Shown here in pieces: positions 35,055-43,387 of a stretch of DNA of 51,744 bases. How positions within the stretch are numbered: position 1 is the stretch's first letter; the number at the start of each line of letters is the position of its first letter. Below the pieces are notes generated by a model. It searched no databases. It saw only the letters and a list, made by a program, of their open reading frames with translations, and was not told where the DNA came from. Origin of the DNA: CAZXVU01 sp964644465 (GTDB lineage Bacteria; Chlamydiota; Chlamydiia; Chlamydiales; SM23-39); assembly GCA_964644465.1 (NCBI GenBank), contig CAZXVU010000002.1:1-51744 (forward strand). Direction: 5' to 3'. The position numbers and the translations under genes are program-made.

Positions 35055-36149
35055 ATGAAATACTACTTACCTATCTTTCTTTTCTGCGGAAAAGTTTTTG
35101 GACAACTAATCTTTCAAACCCCGCCAGAAAATTTCCAGCCAAAAGTAGAAGCTGCTGGCTGCTTTATTGTTGTAGGAAGCGATGTTCTCTTTTTGAAGCG
35201 GCAGTCTTTTATTGTTGAGGGAAATAACTGGGGAGTTCCTGGAGGAAAACTGGAAAAAGGGGAAAGTGCTGAAAAAGCTGTCCTGAGAGAAGTCAGAGAA
35301 GAAACGGGGATAGAAATTGATTCGGTTAAATATTTAGACACAGTCTATATCCGCCACCCCATCTCGGACTTTACCTATCATATGTTTGAAACGCGCTTAG
35401 AATCGTTTCCTGATCAAGTTGTGATCGATCCTGCTGAACATACAGAATATCGTTGGGTCACATTAGAGGAAGCCCTTCGCCTTTCTCTAATTACAGCAGA
35501 AGATGAATGCATCTATCTAGTTTATGGGAAAAATTTACAGAATTTTGTCGAGGAGATTGATCCTATGCTGTCTCAAATAGAAGTTTTTAAAGGCTCAGAA
35601 ATGATCCGTTTTGTCGATCCCATTGCCAAAATGAGATTGTCTTATTTTTCTGAATATCCATATTTGTACATCGGAACCATGCAGTGCGAAAGAGCTTATC
35701 TAAAGATGTATACTCAATGCGAAAAGAGCCTTTTAGTGATGAAGAAAGAGGGAGAAAGAATCGTTGGAGCAGTAACCGGAATGCCGCTCAGGGAAACATT
35801 TCCGGAATACAGAAGCTGGGCTTCTGGTTTAGATACCCCGATCGATTCAATTTTCTACCTGGGTGAACTTGTTTTAGAGAAAGATGCTCAAGGCAAAGGG
35901 ATCGAGAACCAAATCGTAGATGAGATGATCGATCTGATTCAAAAAGAAGGACGTTACCGGAGTCTTGCTGTTCTCGAAATCTCCAGAGACGAAGAAGATC
36001 CAAAGCAGCCCTTGAATTTTGTCTCTTTAGAAAAATTCTGGGAAACAAAGGGATTTGTCAAACATCCAGAGCTCCAAACGAATATTTCTTGGAAAGAGGG
36101 GGAAGAAGAAAAAATGCATACTTTGATCATCTGGATGAAAGATTTGTAA
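35055..36149 (+). CDS. Secreted Nudix hydrolase-GNAT acetyltransferase fusion
   Basis: The 364-residue protein has three parts. A signal peptide (about 1-17) is followed by a Nudix domain (about 30-160) with a complete Nudix box G64-x5-E70-x7-R78-E79-x-x-E82-E83-x-G85. A GNAT-like domain (about 178-364) has YLGELVLEKDAQGKGIENQIVDEMI (268-292) with the acetyl-CoA pyrophosphate loop QGKGI, and the usual FWETKGFV end. AAGGA five bases before the ATG fixes the start. It would hydrolyse a nucleoside diphosphate-linked compound and acetylate an amine, perhaps outside the cytoplasm. It lies 46 bases behind the riboswitch-controlled ORF, so it may be a second target of TPP control. Its 3' end overlaps the convergent hydrolase by 23 bases. 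Confidence 0.78.
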   Translation: MKYYLPIFLFCGKVFGQLIFQTPPENFQPKVEAAGCFIVVGSDVLFLKRQSFIVEGNNWGVPGGKLEKGESAEKAVLREVREETGIEIDSVKYLDTVYIRHPISDFTYHMFETRLESFPDQVVIDPAEHTEYRWVTLEEALRLSLITAEDECIYLVYGKNLQNFVEEIDPMLSQIEVFKGSEMIRFVDPIAKMRLSYFSEYPYLYIGTMQCERAYLKMYTQCEKSLLVMKKEGERIVGAVTGMPLRETFPEYRSWASGLDTPIDSIFYLGELVLEKDAQGKGIENQIVDEMIDLIQKEGRYRSLAVLEISRDEEDPKQPLNFVSLEKFWETKGFVKHPELQTNISWKEGEEEKMHTLIIWMKDL

Positions 36150-36849
36150 TCATCCAATTTTCGATGGTTGCAGCTAAAGTTTTAGGGTTTTCTAAGGGAA
36201 CATAGTGGGCTGAATTGGGAATGATCACTAATTCCGATCGATCTATTTCCCGAAGCATTTCTTCTTGCCGACGGACATTCACACTTTTGTCATCAATTCC
36301 GCGAATGAGCAATGTTGGACAATGGACATGGCTTAAAATCCTAAAATCACCCGTAAATCCAAGCATTGCATTGAATTGCCTGATCGCAACCTCGGGGCCT
36401 TGATTCCTCATCATATTCATGAATGATTTTCTTAATTTCGGATCACCCTGATTTGCAGGCGATATATCTTGCTCGTAATCAGCTTTCATAAATTCTTCAA
36501 AAAACCCAGAAGAGACCTGCTTTACGTAAGTTGAAAAGTGATCGCGCGTTGTTGGAGATAGGCTCCCTGGCGCGGATGAGATCAATATCAATGCTTTACA
36601 ATATTTTGGCAGGGAAGTGTAAACACTCAATGCCACCCATGCGCCAAGTGAGAAACCCACTAATACTACCTCCTCATGAATATCTCGGCAGATTCCCTGA
36701 GACAGCTCTTCTATTTTTTCACAGGAAGCAACATCGACTATTTGTGAGTGATAGGAATTTTTGAATGCAACCAACATTGGCTGCCACAGCATTTTGTCGC
36801 ACAGGAGTCCAGGAATTAGAACAAGTTTTGTCTTAACGATTTTAATCAT
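36127..36849 (-). CDS. Alpha/beta hydrolase
   Basis: From ATG 36849 the protein has 240 residues. KLVLIPGLLCDKMLW holds the oxyanion-hole HG-like turn; VLVGFSLGAWVAL is the nucleophile elbow GxSxG. PTLLIRGIDDKSV carries the acid, and NSAHYVPLENP the catalytic His. This is the size and layout of BioH/MenH-like esterases, but the substrate cannot be told. The longer frame from 36957 lies inside the upstream gene and is rejected; the ATG overlaps that gene's stop by 8 bases. It is the third gene of the ridA operon. Confidence 0.82.
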   Translation of the reverse strand: MIKIVKTKLVLIPGLLCDKMLWQPMLVAFKNSYHSQIVDVASCEKIEELSQGICRDIHEEVVLVGFSLGAWVALSVYTSLPKYCKALILISSAPGSLSPTTRDHFSTYVKQVSSGFFEEFMKADYEQDISPANQGDPKLRKSFMNMMRNQGPEVAIRQFNAMLGFTGDFRILSHVHCPTLLIRGIDDKSVNVRRQEEMLREIDRSELVIIPNSAHYVPLENPKTLAATIENWMITNLSSR

Positions 36850-37624
36850 TCGTATTCCATTGAAAGAGCAACAACCCAAGATCGGCAAAAATTCGTGTCC
36901 ATTCTGAATTTCTCGACCTGTTAGATACTGGACCCAAAGGTTTTCCATCCCACCCAATCGAAAAATGCTTTATTTTGGGATGCCCCCAATCTACGAAGGC
37001 ATCTTTTCTGCTATCATGAAGACAAATCAGATGAATGTCGCTATTGGGAAATTTCATTGTTAATAGGTCATAGAGCTTGAGAGCTTGATCCTCTGTAATT
37101 CTCCAGCGAAAGAGATAGATCGGTATCCCTAGCTCAAAAATTTTATAAAAACGGGCGATTCTTCTTTGATATCGAGAGATTAAATCTTCGTATTCCCTTT
37201 TCCCGATCTCATTGAGAGGAATAAATCCCTCGCCTTCCTCTTTCCAGTTCACAATGTTGAAATCGTGGCCAAATATTGCATTGAAAATGTTTTTGTTCAC
37301 TGGCATAGCACTATCCAAAGTAAAATGGCGCATATCTAGAAACCCATAAAAATCGGTCTCTAAAATCTGATAAATAGCCTCGAATGATGTAATGAGCCAA
37401 TCAAAAGGAAATGAGCGTTTTCGCAGTGCATGATCTTGTAAATGAGCAGCGGGCCAACAATTGTAGCCTAAGCTGATCGCAAGAAAAGGTTCATCTTTCA
37501 ATTCTTGCATCTCTTCTGAGCAGTTTACTTCAGAAAGATAAAAATCGTGAGTATCGTCGATTTTAAAATAGACATCTTGCGAGGCGTAAATTGTATTTAG
37601 AAACAAAAAAAATACAAAAAACAT
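36842..37624 (-). CDS. DUF1796-like putative cysteine peptidase with signal peptide
   Basis: The 260-residue protein starts with a hydrophobic leader MFFVFFLFLNTIYA, then a short acidic region. It continues with ISLGYNCWPAAHLQDHALRK (50-69) and SFPFDWLITSFEAIYQIL (71-88). These two blocks (SLG-x-x-C and LR...PFDW) are what I know of the DUF1796 family, a predicted papain-like peptidase, with C56 as the likely nucleophile. Later, IYLFRW and HLICLHDS are plausible core strands. The leader points to export, so an envelope or effector role is possible. It starts two bases after the ridA stop and overlaps the hydrolase. Confidence 0.65.
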   Translation of the reverse strand: MFFVFFLFLNTIYASQDVYFKIDDTHDFYLSEVNCSEEMQELKDEPFLAISLGYNCWPAAHLQDHALRKRSFPFDWLITSFEAIYQILETDFYGFLDMRHFTLDSAMPVNKNIFNAIFGHDFNIVNWKEEGEGFIPLNEIGKREYEDLISRYQRRIARFYKIFELGIPIYLFRWRITEDQALKLYDLLTMKFPNSDIHLICLHDSRKDAFVDWGHPKIKHFSIGWDGKPLGPVSNRSRNSEWTRIFADLGLLLFQWNTND

Positions 37625-37626
37625 AC

Positions 37627-38013
37627 TTAATGCTTATAAGCCACGCAGGCGATTTCAATGCGGGCGTCCATCGGCAGCTTGGCTACCTGGACTGTCGCCC
37701 GAGCTGGAGGATTGGCCCCATGGAAGCGCTTTGCATAGGTCTTATTCATTTCTTGGAAATCATTTAAATCTTTGAGGAATACATCTGTTTTGACGACGTT
37801 CTCCATTTTGAGGCCGGCGGCCTTTAAAATGGCCTCCATACTATCAAAAATTCTTGTAGTGAGGGTTTCCATATTTCCTTCGACGAGCTTGCCTGTAGAG
37901 GGGTCGATGGGGAGAACCCCTGAAACGAAGAGGAAATCGCCTGCAAGGACAGCCTGGACATAGGGCCCGATTGCTGCAGGTGCATCCGGAGTACTAATTG
38001 ATTTTTTAATCAT
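37627..38013 (-). CDS. ridA: RidA/YjgF-family reactive imine deaminase
   Basis: RidA hydrolyses reactive enamine/imine intermediates from PLP enzymes. From ATG 38013 (AGGAG six bases upstream) the protein has 128 residues, the normal size. It shows AAIGPYVQAV, FVSGVLPIDPSTGKLVEG, KTDVFLKDLNDFQEMNKTY and PPARATVQVAKLPMDARIEI, which holds the conserved Arg. It leads the three-gene minus-strand operon and is divergent from ssb. Confidence 0.93.
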   Translation of the reverse strand: MIKKSISTPDAPAAIGPYVQAVLAGDFLFVSGVLPIDPSTGKLVEGNMETLTTRIFDSMEAILKAAGLKMENVVKTDVFLKDLNDFQEMNKTYAKRFHGANPPARATVQVAKLPMDARIEIACVAYKH

Positions 38014-38072
38014 GGGGTCTCCTTGGTTTTGCAATAGACTAGCAAAGAAAGTTTTTTTTAGTCTCGTTTTCC

Positions 38073-38101
38073 TTGACCCTTTTCGCTGATGGCGGGATAA
38101 T
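38073..38101 (+). promoter_or_regulatory. Promoter of ssb
   Basis: TTGACC (38073-38078) and GATAAT (38096-38101) are spaced by exactly 17 bases, about 28 bases before the GTG start. This is one of the best promoter matches in the window. Confidence 0.7.
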
Positions 38102-38129
38102 AGAACAAAGTCTTTATTGGAGGCTAGCC

Positions 38130-38621
38130 GTGAATTTTATCAATATTGCAGGACACCTGGGCGCAGATCCAGAAGTGCGTTTTACTTCTTCCGGAAAAAA
38201 AGTGACTACCTTGCGCGTGGCTACCCGCACAAGAAAAGGTCAAAATGAAGATACCATTTGGTGGCGAGTGACTCTCTGGGGAGAACAGTACGATAAATTC
38301 GTTTCTTTCTTAAAAAAAGGAAGCGGCGTCGTTGTGTTTGGAGAAGTCCATAAGCCAGATATCTTCAATGACCGAGAAGGAAAACCTCAAGTTTCTATGG
38401 AAATCACCGCGGTCCATATCCAATTCAGCCCCTTCGGGAAACCGGGCGGATCCAATAACCAGTCTCAAGAAGGACAGCAAGCTGCGCCTGCCGCTCCGTT
38501 TGGCGCTGTGAATCCGCATGCTCAACCTGCTTCTAGCCCATACATGGGCGGCGGCGGTGGAAAAGCTGGCGTAACACCTCAAGGCCAAGGGGAGACCTTT
38601 GACGATGAGGTTCCGTTTTGA
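38130..38621 (+). CDS. ssb: Single-stranded DNA-binding protein
   Basis: The 163-residue protein has an OB-fold (1-110: FINIAGHLGADPEVRFTSSG, then WWRVTLWGEQ). A flexible Gln/Pro/Gly/Ala-rich linker follows, and the acidic tip DDEVPF binds partner proteins. The start is GTG 38130, backed by GGAGG seven bases upstream; the longer ATG frame from 38073 covers the promoter. Its stop overlaps the pepA start. ssb-pepA is also the Chlamydia order. Confidence 0.94.
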   Translation: MNFINIAGHLGADPEVRFTSSGKKVTTLRVATRTRKGQNEDTIWWRVTLWGEQYDKFVSFLKKGSGVVVFGEVHKPDIFNDREGKPQVSMEITAVHIQFSPFGKPGGSNNQSQEGQQAAPAAPFGAVNPHAQPASSPYMGGGGGKAGVTPQGQGETFDDEVPF

Positions 38622-40099
38622 AGTTCTCTTTTTTCCCAACTCTTGAAAAACGGGAAGCTGCAGATTTCCTCATTCTTCCTTTTTGGGAAGGCCCAATTGA
38701 AGCCAATGAAGCGGGCCGTTTTGAAGAGGCTGTATCTGCAGTCCTAAAATCAGGGGATTTCAAGGGAAAACTGGGAGAAACAGCGATTGTTTATCTTTCC
38801 AAAGAAAAAGAGCCGCGCCTCTTGCTTTTAGGTCTCGGAAAGCCGGAAAAGGCAACTGGAGAAACTCTCAGGCGCGCCTTTGGCAACGCTGCAAAAACAG
38901 CGCAGGGAAAAAAGGCAAAAAACCTGAATCTCATTTTGCCGAAGTTGAAGTCGATCTCCAAAGAAGAGGCCTTGAGAGGCATTGCAGAGGGGATTCTGTT
39001 GGCAAATTACGCCTATACCCGTCTCAAACAAGACTCGTTGAAAGAAAATCCTGTCGTTCTTTTGGAGAGAGTTGGTTTTATCGGCGTGGAGCGAAAAGAG
39101 GAAGATTTTCTCGAGGTCATTAGGACCATCGCTGGGGGTGTTGAATTCACCCGGGAACTCGTCAACGGAAATGCGGATGATATCACTCCGAAATTCTTGG
39201 CAGAGACCGCGATGCTTTTGGAGAAATCAAACCCTCGTCTGAAAACCGAAATCCTCGATAAGAAAAAGATCGAACAAGAGAAAATGGGGCTACTGCTTGC
39301 AGTCAACCGGGCCTCGAGCCTCGACCCCTACTTGATTATCACTTCTTATAGAGGAAATCCCAAATCCAAAGACCACGTTGTTTTGGTCGGCAAGGGCGTG
39401 ACCTACGATACCGGAGGTCTTACTCTAAAACCGCCGGACAACATGATGACTATGAAATCAGATATGTCTGGCGCTGCGACCGTTTTGGGAGTCGTTCAAG
39501 TCGCGGCCGCGCTCAATTTAAAAATCAATGTGACGGCCGTAGCTCCTGCAACGGAAAATTGCATCGATGGAAAAAGCTATAAGCTCGGAGATGTCTATCG
39601 CTCCCATTCCGGAAAAACAGTTGAAGTGAATAATACCGATGCCGAAGGGCGTCTCATTTTGGCCGATGCGATCTCTTATGCAGTGCAAAATCTGAAGCCA
39701 ACATGTTTGATCGATCTCGCGAGCCTAACTGGCGCTATCGTCGTAGCTCTCGGAGAGGAAATCTCTGGTTTCTTTACTAACAATGATGGTTTGTCAAAAG
39801 ATCTCATGGCCGCATCGGAGAAAACGGGAGAGCTACTTTGGCGCATGCCTCTCTATGCAGATTATAAGGAAGCCTTGAAATCAGATATCGCCGATCTCGT
39901 GAATACGGGCGGACGAGACGGAGGCGCCATCAAAGCAGGCCTTTTCATTCAAGAATTCGTGGGCTCTGTACCTTGGGTCCATATCGATTTTGCAGGCCCA
40001 TGCTATATCACAAAGCCGAAACATTACAATACGACGAAAGCGACAGGCTTTGGCGTGCGCCTTCTCGTAGAATTTCTCATGCAGCGGGCCAACCAGTGA
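38618..40099 (+). CDS. pepA: Leucyl aminopeptidase PepA
   Basis: PepA is a two-metal hexameric cytosolic aminopeptidase. The 493-residue protein has the M17 signature NTDAEGRLILADA and the metal-binding region GVTYDTGGLTLKPPDNMMTMKSDMSGAA. The probable start is TTG 38618, overlapping the ssb stop (TTGA) with GAGG eight bases upstream. I see no ATG near a better ribosome site. Confidence 0.94.
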   Translation: MKFSFFPTLEKREAADFLILPFWEGPIEANEAGRFEEAVSAVLKSGDFKGKLGETAIVYLSKEKEPRLLLLGLGKPEKATGETLRRAFGNAAKTAQGKKAKNLNLILPKLKSISKEEALRGIAEGILLANYAYTRLKQDSLKENPVVLLERVGFIGVERKEEDFLEVIRTIAGGVEFTRELVNGNADDITPKFLAETAMLLEKSNPRLKTEILDKKKIEQEKMGLLLAVNRASSLDPYLIITSYRGNPKSKDHVVLVGKGVTYDTGGLTLKPPDNMMTMKSDMSGAATVLGVVQVAAALNLKINVTAVAPATENCIDGKSYKLGDVYRSHSGKTVEVNNTDAEGRLILADAISYAVQNLKPTCLIDLASLTGAIVVALGEEISGFFTNNDGLSKDLMAASEKTGELLWRMPLYADYKEALKSDIADLVNTGGRDGGAIKAGLFIQEFVGSVPWVHIDFAGPCYITKPKHYNTTKATGFGVRLLVEFLMQRANQ

Positions 40100-41067
40100 A
40101 GTGGCTTGTCTACGGACCTCAAAAATTAGCCTCTTTTCTTCAGCAGCAGGTAAGCGGGGAATGTTCAGGAAAACAACTGCGACGCGCCCTTGAGGCGAAT
40201 CTTTGCCGCGTCAATGGCCGTGTCGAACGCTTTGCCTCAGCGCGCCTTCAAAAAGGGGATCAAGTCGAATTAGCGCCTTCTTGGAAAACGCTTCTTCAAA
40301 AAAGCGTCTCCGGAATAGAAACGCTTTTTGAGGATGAATACCTGAAGATCGTTAATAAACCCGCAAATTGGGTTTGCAGTCCCGAGCAAGCACTCCGTTC
40401 TTTCGGCCCAAAACTGTCTCTCGTCCACCGCCTCGATAAAGACACAACAGGAGCTCTTTTGCTGGCCAAAGGCCCTAAGGCAAAAGAAGCCTTGATGGAC
40501 CTTTTTGAAACGCAGAAAATCCGCAAATTCTATCTCGCGGTGGTCGACGGAATTCCCAAAGAAGCAAGCGGAGTCATAGAAAATACTCTTGTGAAAAAGG
40601 GAAGTTTTGAAGGACAGACAATATGGGGATCAGGTCCAAGAGGGTTATCTGCAACGACTCATTGGAAGAGACTCGCCAAAGGATCTCACTCTTCGCTGCT
40701 TCTTTGCCAGCCGTTGACGGGCCGTACCCATCAAATCCGGGTCCATCTTGCAGAAATGGGACATCCTATTCTAGTGGACAGGCAATATGCAAAATCATTC
40801 CGTTGCCCTCTTTTTATTCAAAGGCCTCTTCTGCATGCCTTGCGGCTTACGTTCATCCACCCATTTCTAGGTACGAAGATCGATATAAACGCCCCATTAT
40901 TTGTCGACATCCGTGAAGTCTTGCGGGATATGGGGATTGACGTGCGACATTTTGGTCAGCTTGCGGGAGAAGATGAGCATGATGAGAGCCGGAATCAAAG
41001 TCATCGCAACGAAAATGCTGAAGAAGTTATACAACCCTCCCATTTTCTCCATAAAACCTGCCAGTAA
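40096..41067 (+). CDS. RluA-family pseudouridine synthase with extra C-terminal tail
   Basis: It isomerises uridine in rRNA or tRNA. From GTG 40096 (overlapping the pepA stop as GTGA) the protein has 323 residues: an S4-like N-terminus (1-60, CSGKQLRRALEANLCRVNGR) and the catalytic D114 in HRLDKDTTGALLLAK. The TGRTHQIRVHLAEMGHPI block is present. The last 171 bases overlap the POT transporter gene on the other strand, giving a tail of about 40 residues (HDESRNQSHRNENAEE) that looks like random antisense reading. Which RNA site it modifies is not clear. Confidence 0.87.
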   Translation: MKWLVYGPQKLASFLQQQVSGECSGKQLRRALEANLCRVNGRVERFASARLQKGDQVELAPSWKTLLQKSVSGIETLFEDEYLKIVNKPANWVCSPEQALRSFGPKLSLVHRLDKDTTGALLLAKGPKAKEALMDLFETQKIRKFYLAVVDGIPKEASGVIENTLVKKGSFEGQTIWGSGPRGLSATTHWKRLAKGSHSSLLLCQPLTGRTHQIRVHLAEMGHPILVDRQYAKSFRCPLFIQRPLLHALRLTFIHPFLGTKIDINAPLFVDIREVLRDMGIDVRHFGQLAGEDEHDESRNQSHRNENAEEVIQPSHFLHKTCQ

Positions 41068-42225
41068 TCCTCCGCTATAGAAAGCCACACCAACGCATAC
41101 ATACCAAAATCCGATTGCAAGAGCTGTATATCGGGCAGGCGCGAGACGGCTGACCATCGAAAGGCCGATAGGCGCCAAGAGCATTTCTCCAACGGCCATG
41201 AGAAAATAGGCTCCGACAAGATAGGTCCAGGAAACATCAGCGCTTTTTGCATTCGCTGGAATGTATTTAGATCCGATCATCATGACAAAAAAGCAGGCCG
41301 CCATGAAGACGAGGCTTAATGCTGTTTTGATCGAAGGGTTGGGATCCATCCCGCTTTTATGCAGTTTTGCGTAGAGCCATGCGAGAAGCGGCGCCAATAG
41401 AATCAAAAAGAAGCTTTCACTAGAAAGGAAGACCCCTTCAGGAATAGTGATTCCAAGGACTTTTTTGTGCATGAAGTCGTGAGCGAAGATCTCCATGGAA
41501 GAAAAGCCCTGATTGTATGCTGCCCAGAAAAGAATAGAAATCATGCAGAAAACAAAAATCACGATAATGCGGCTTTTTTCTACAGGGGTGATTTTATGCT
41601 CGCCTGTATGAGATTTTTGGAGGGCCTTTAATGCGTGATAGGTTTCTTTGTGTTTGACCATGTAAAAAATCAACGGGATCAATCCAGCTAATTGGACAAA
41701 TCCTGCAAGGACGAATGCAGCGTGCCAATTGATGAGTTTAGCAACAGTTCCCAAAGACGCTAGGGCGAGAAATACCCCGAGATTGATCGATGCGTAGTAA
41801 ATGGAAAAACCAGCTTCTCTGAGTTCTGGTTTGTTGCGGTAAGTATAGCCCAGGACAGTCAAAATGCTCGGAGTGAAAATTCCATAGCCGCACGCGATGA
41901 TGAACAGAGCGACATATAAGAGGCTTGTGATCCCAGTTGCCAATAGAAAGCATCCAACCACATTGATCAAAGCTCCTAGAAAAAGTGGAGACTGATAGTT
42001 CCACCGGTCTGCAATCCATCCGCCTACCAAAGGAAGAAAGGCCGCAAAACCGCTGAAAATCCCGTAAATGTGAGTGGCTTTTTCATTCGGGAAATGATAA
42101 TATTCGATGAGATAAAGGACGAGCAGGTTGCCAACGCCCCAGAAGGCGAAACGCTCGCAAAGCTCAGTTAATCCCAAGATCCATAGTTCTTTAGGATGTT
42201 TAGATAAAGACATGCCATGAGACAT
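40897..42225 (-). CDS. POT/PTR2-family proton-dependent oligopeptide transporter
   Basis: The 442-residue inner-membrane protein opens with LWILGLTELCERFAFWGVGNLLVLYL (the ExxER-type POT motif) and contains about twelve hydrophobic helices. The internal GYGIFTPSILTVLGYTYRN segment and YYASINLGVFLA also match the family. It imports di- or tripeptides with protons, a plausible supply of amino acids in an intracellular bacterium. ATG 42225 is preceded by AGGAAC. It diverges from the glycosyltransferase gene with only 28 bases between. Confidence 0.87.
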   Translation of the reverse strand: MSHGMSLSKHPKELWILGLTELCERFAFWGVGNLLVLYLIEYYHFPNEKATHIYGIFSGFAAFLPLVGGWIADRWNYQSPLFLGALINVVGCFLLATGITSLLYVALFIIACGYGIFTPSILTVLGYTYRNKPELREAGFSIYYASINLGVFLALASLGTVAKLINWHAAFVLAGFVQLAGLIPLIFYMVKHKETYHALKALQKSHTGEHKITPVEKSRIIVIFVFCMISILFWAAYNQGFSSMEIFAHDFMHKKVLGITIPEGVFLSSESFFLILLAPLLAWLYAKLHKSGMDPNPSIKTALSLVFMAACFFVMMIGSKYIPANAKSADVSWTYLVGAYFLMAVGEMLLAPIGLSMVSRLAPARYTALAIGFWYVCVGVAFYSGGLLAGFMEKMGGLYNFFSIFVAMTLIPALIMLIFSRKLTKMSHVNPHIPQDFTDVDK

Positions 42226-42253
42226 AGTGTTCCTATTTTCTTTTTAATTTTAT

Positions 42254-43287
42254 ATGTATAAAGACTCTTTATTCACTGCAACATTAAAACACCCTCCTCA
42301 AAATATTCTAATTATTAAAACTTCCTCTTTGGGAGATATCATTCAATCTTTCAATGTCCTTGATGAGCTCCATCGCCGATTTCCAGGGGCTTCAATTGAT
42401 TGGGCTGTTGAAGAAAGTCTCTATTCGATAGCAGCAGCACATCCTTTAATCCGAAAGGCGATATCTCTGAATATTAAAGGATTAAAAAAAGGGTGGCGCC
42501 AATGGAGCATTTGGAAAGGCCTCTTTTCAGGGTTTGGGCATTTAAGAGAAAAGAAGTATGACCTAATTTTTGATCTTCAGGGAAATTGCAAATCGGGTGT
42601 GATCACGTTTCTTTCCCGAGGAAAAGTAAAAGTGGGGTTTGGATCCAAGTCTGTTCGGGAATGGCCGAATCTTCTCGCCACCCGCTGCCGTTTTAATGTC
42701 CCTAAGCAGCTCAATATCCGCATCCAATATTTACGGCTCATTCAGCAATATTTTAACGATCCATCCCTCGCCGAGATGGGAGGGGTACGATTTAAGATCG
42801 GCAAGCTCGAGAAAGAAAAACTATCCCAGCTCTTGAGCGCTCCAGAACTACAGACTTCTTTAAAAATCATGGTTTGTCCCGGATCCAAATGGGTCAATAA
42901 GCAGATGACTTTTGAAACCCTCATAGAGTTTTTAAAATTGGTCCAGAAACAATTGAACGCCTCTTTTGTTCTTGTTTGGGGGGCAGATTCAGAAAAGACG
43001 CTCTGTCAAGATCTTCAAGCACAGCTTCCCAACAAAAGCCTGATTGTCGACAGGCTCACTATTCCAGCCTGGCAGAATTTGATGAATGAAATGGGACTTG
43101 TGATTGCCGTTGATTCAAGCGCGCTCCATCTTTGCGGAACGACTTCTACACCCAGTTTTAGCGTATTTGGCCCCACTTCGCCTGAGATATTCAAGCCGAT
43201 TGGTCAGCGCCATTTTGCCATCCAAGGCAAGTGTCCTTATAACCGCACTTTTGAGAAGCAGTGCCCAGTTCTCCGCACATGCCCTAC
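42254..43287 (+). CDS. Family 9 glycosyltransferase (heptosyltransferase-like), 3' end in gap
   Basis: The 344 visible residues show NILIIKTSSLGDIIQSFNVLDEL (the GT9 start), YDLIFDLQGNCKSG, MVCPGSKWVNKQM, and the C-terminal AVDSSALHLCGTTSTPSFSVFGPTSP with the ADP-sugar-site block. This is the WaaC/WaaF pattern: transfer of a heptose (or related sugar) to lipopolysaccharide core. The end lies in the N-run; the plus-strand frame after the gap is only the antisense of the next gene. Chlamydial lipopolysaccharide is usually regarded as heptose-free, so the acceptor is open. Confidence 0.8.
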
Positions 43288-43387
43288 NNNNNNNNNNNNN
43301 NNNNNNNNNNNNNNNNNNNNNNNNNNNNNNNNNNNNNNNNNNNNNNNNNNNNNNNNNNNNNNNNNNNNNNNNNNNNNNNNNNNNNNN
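43288..43387. other. Assembly gap (100 N)
   Basis: Exactly 100 N. It removes the end of the glycosyltransferase gene and ends directly at the stop codon of the DRTGG-domain gene. Confidence 0.98.
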
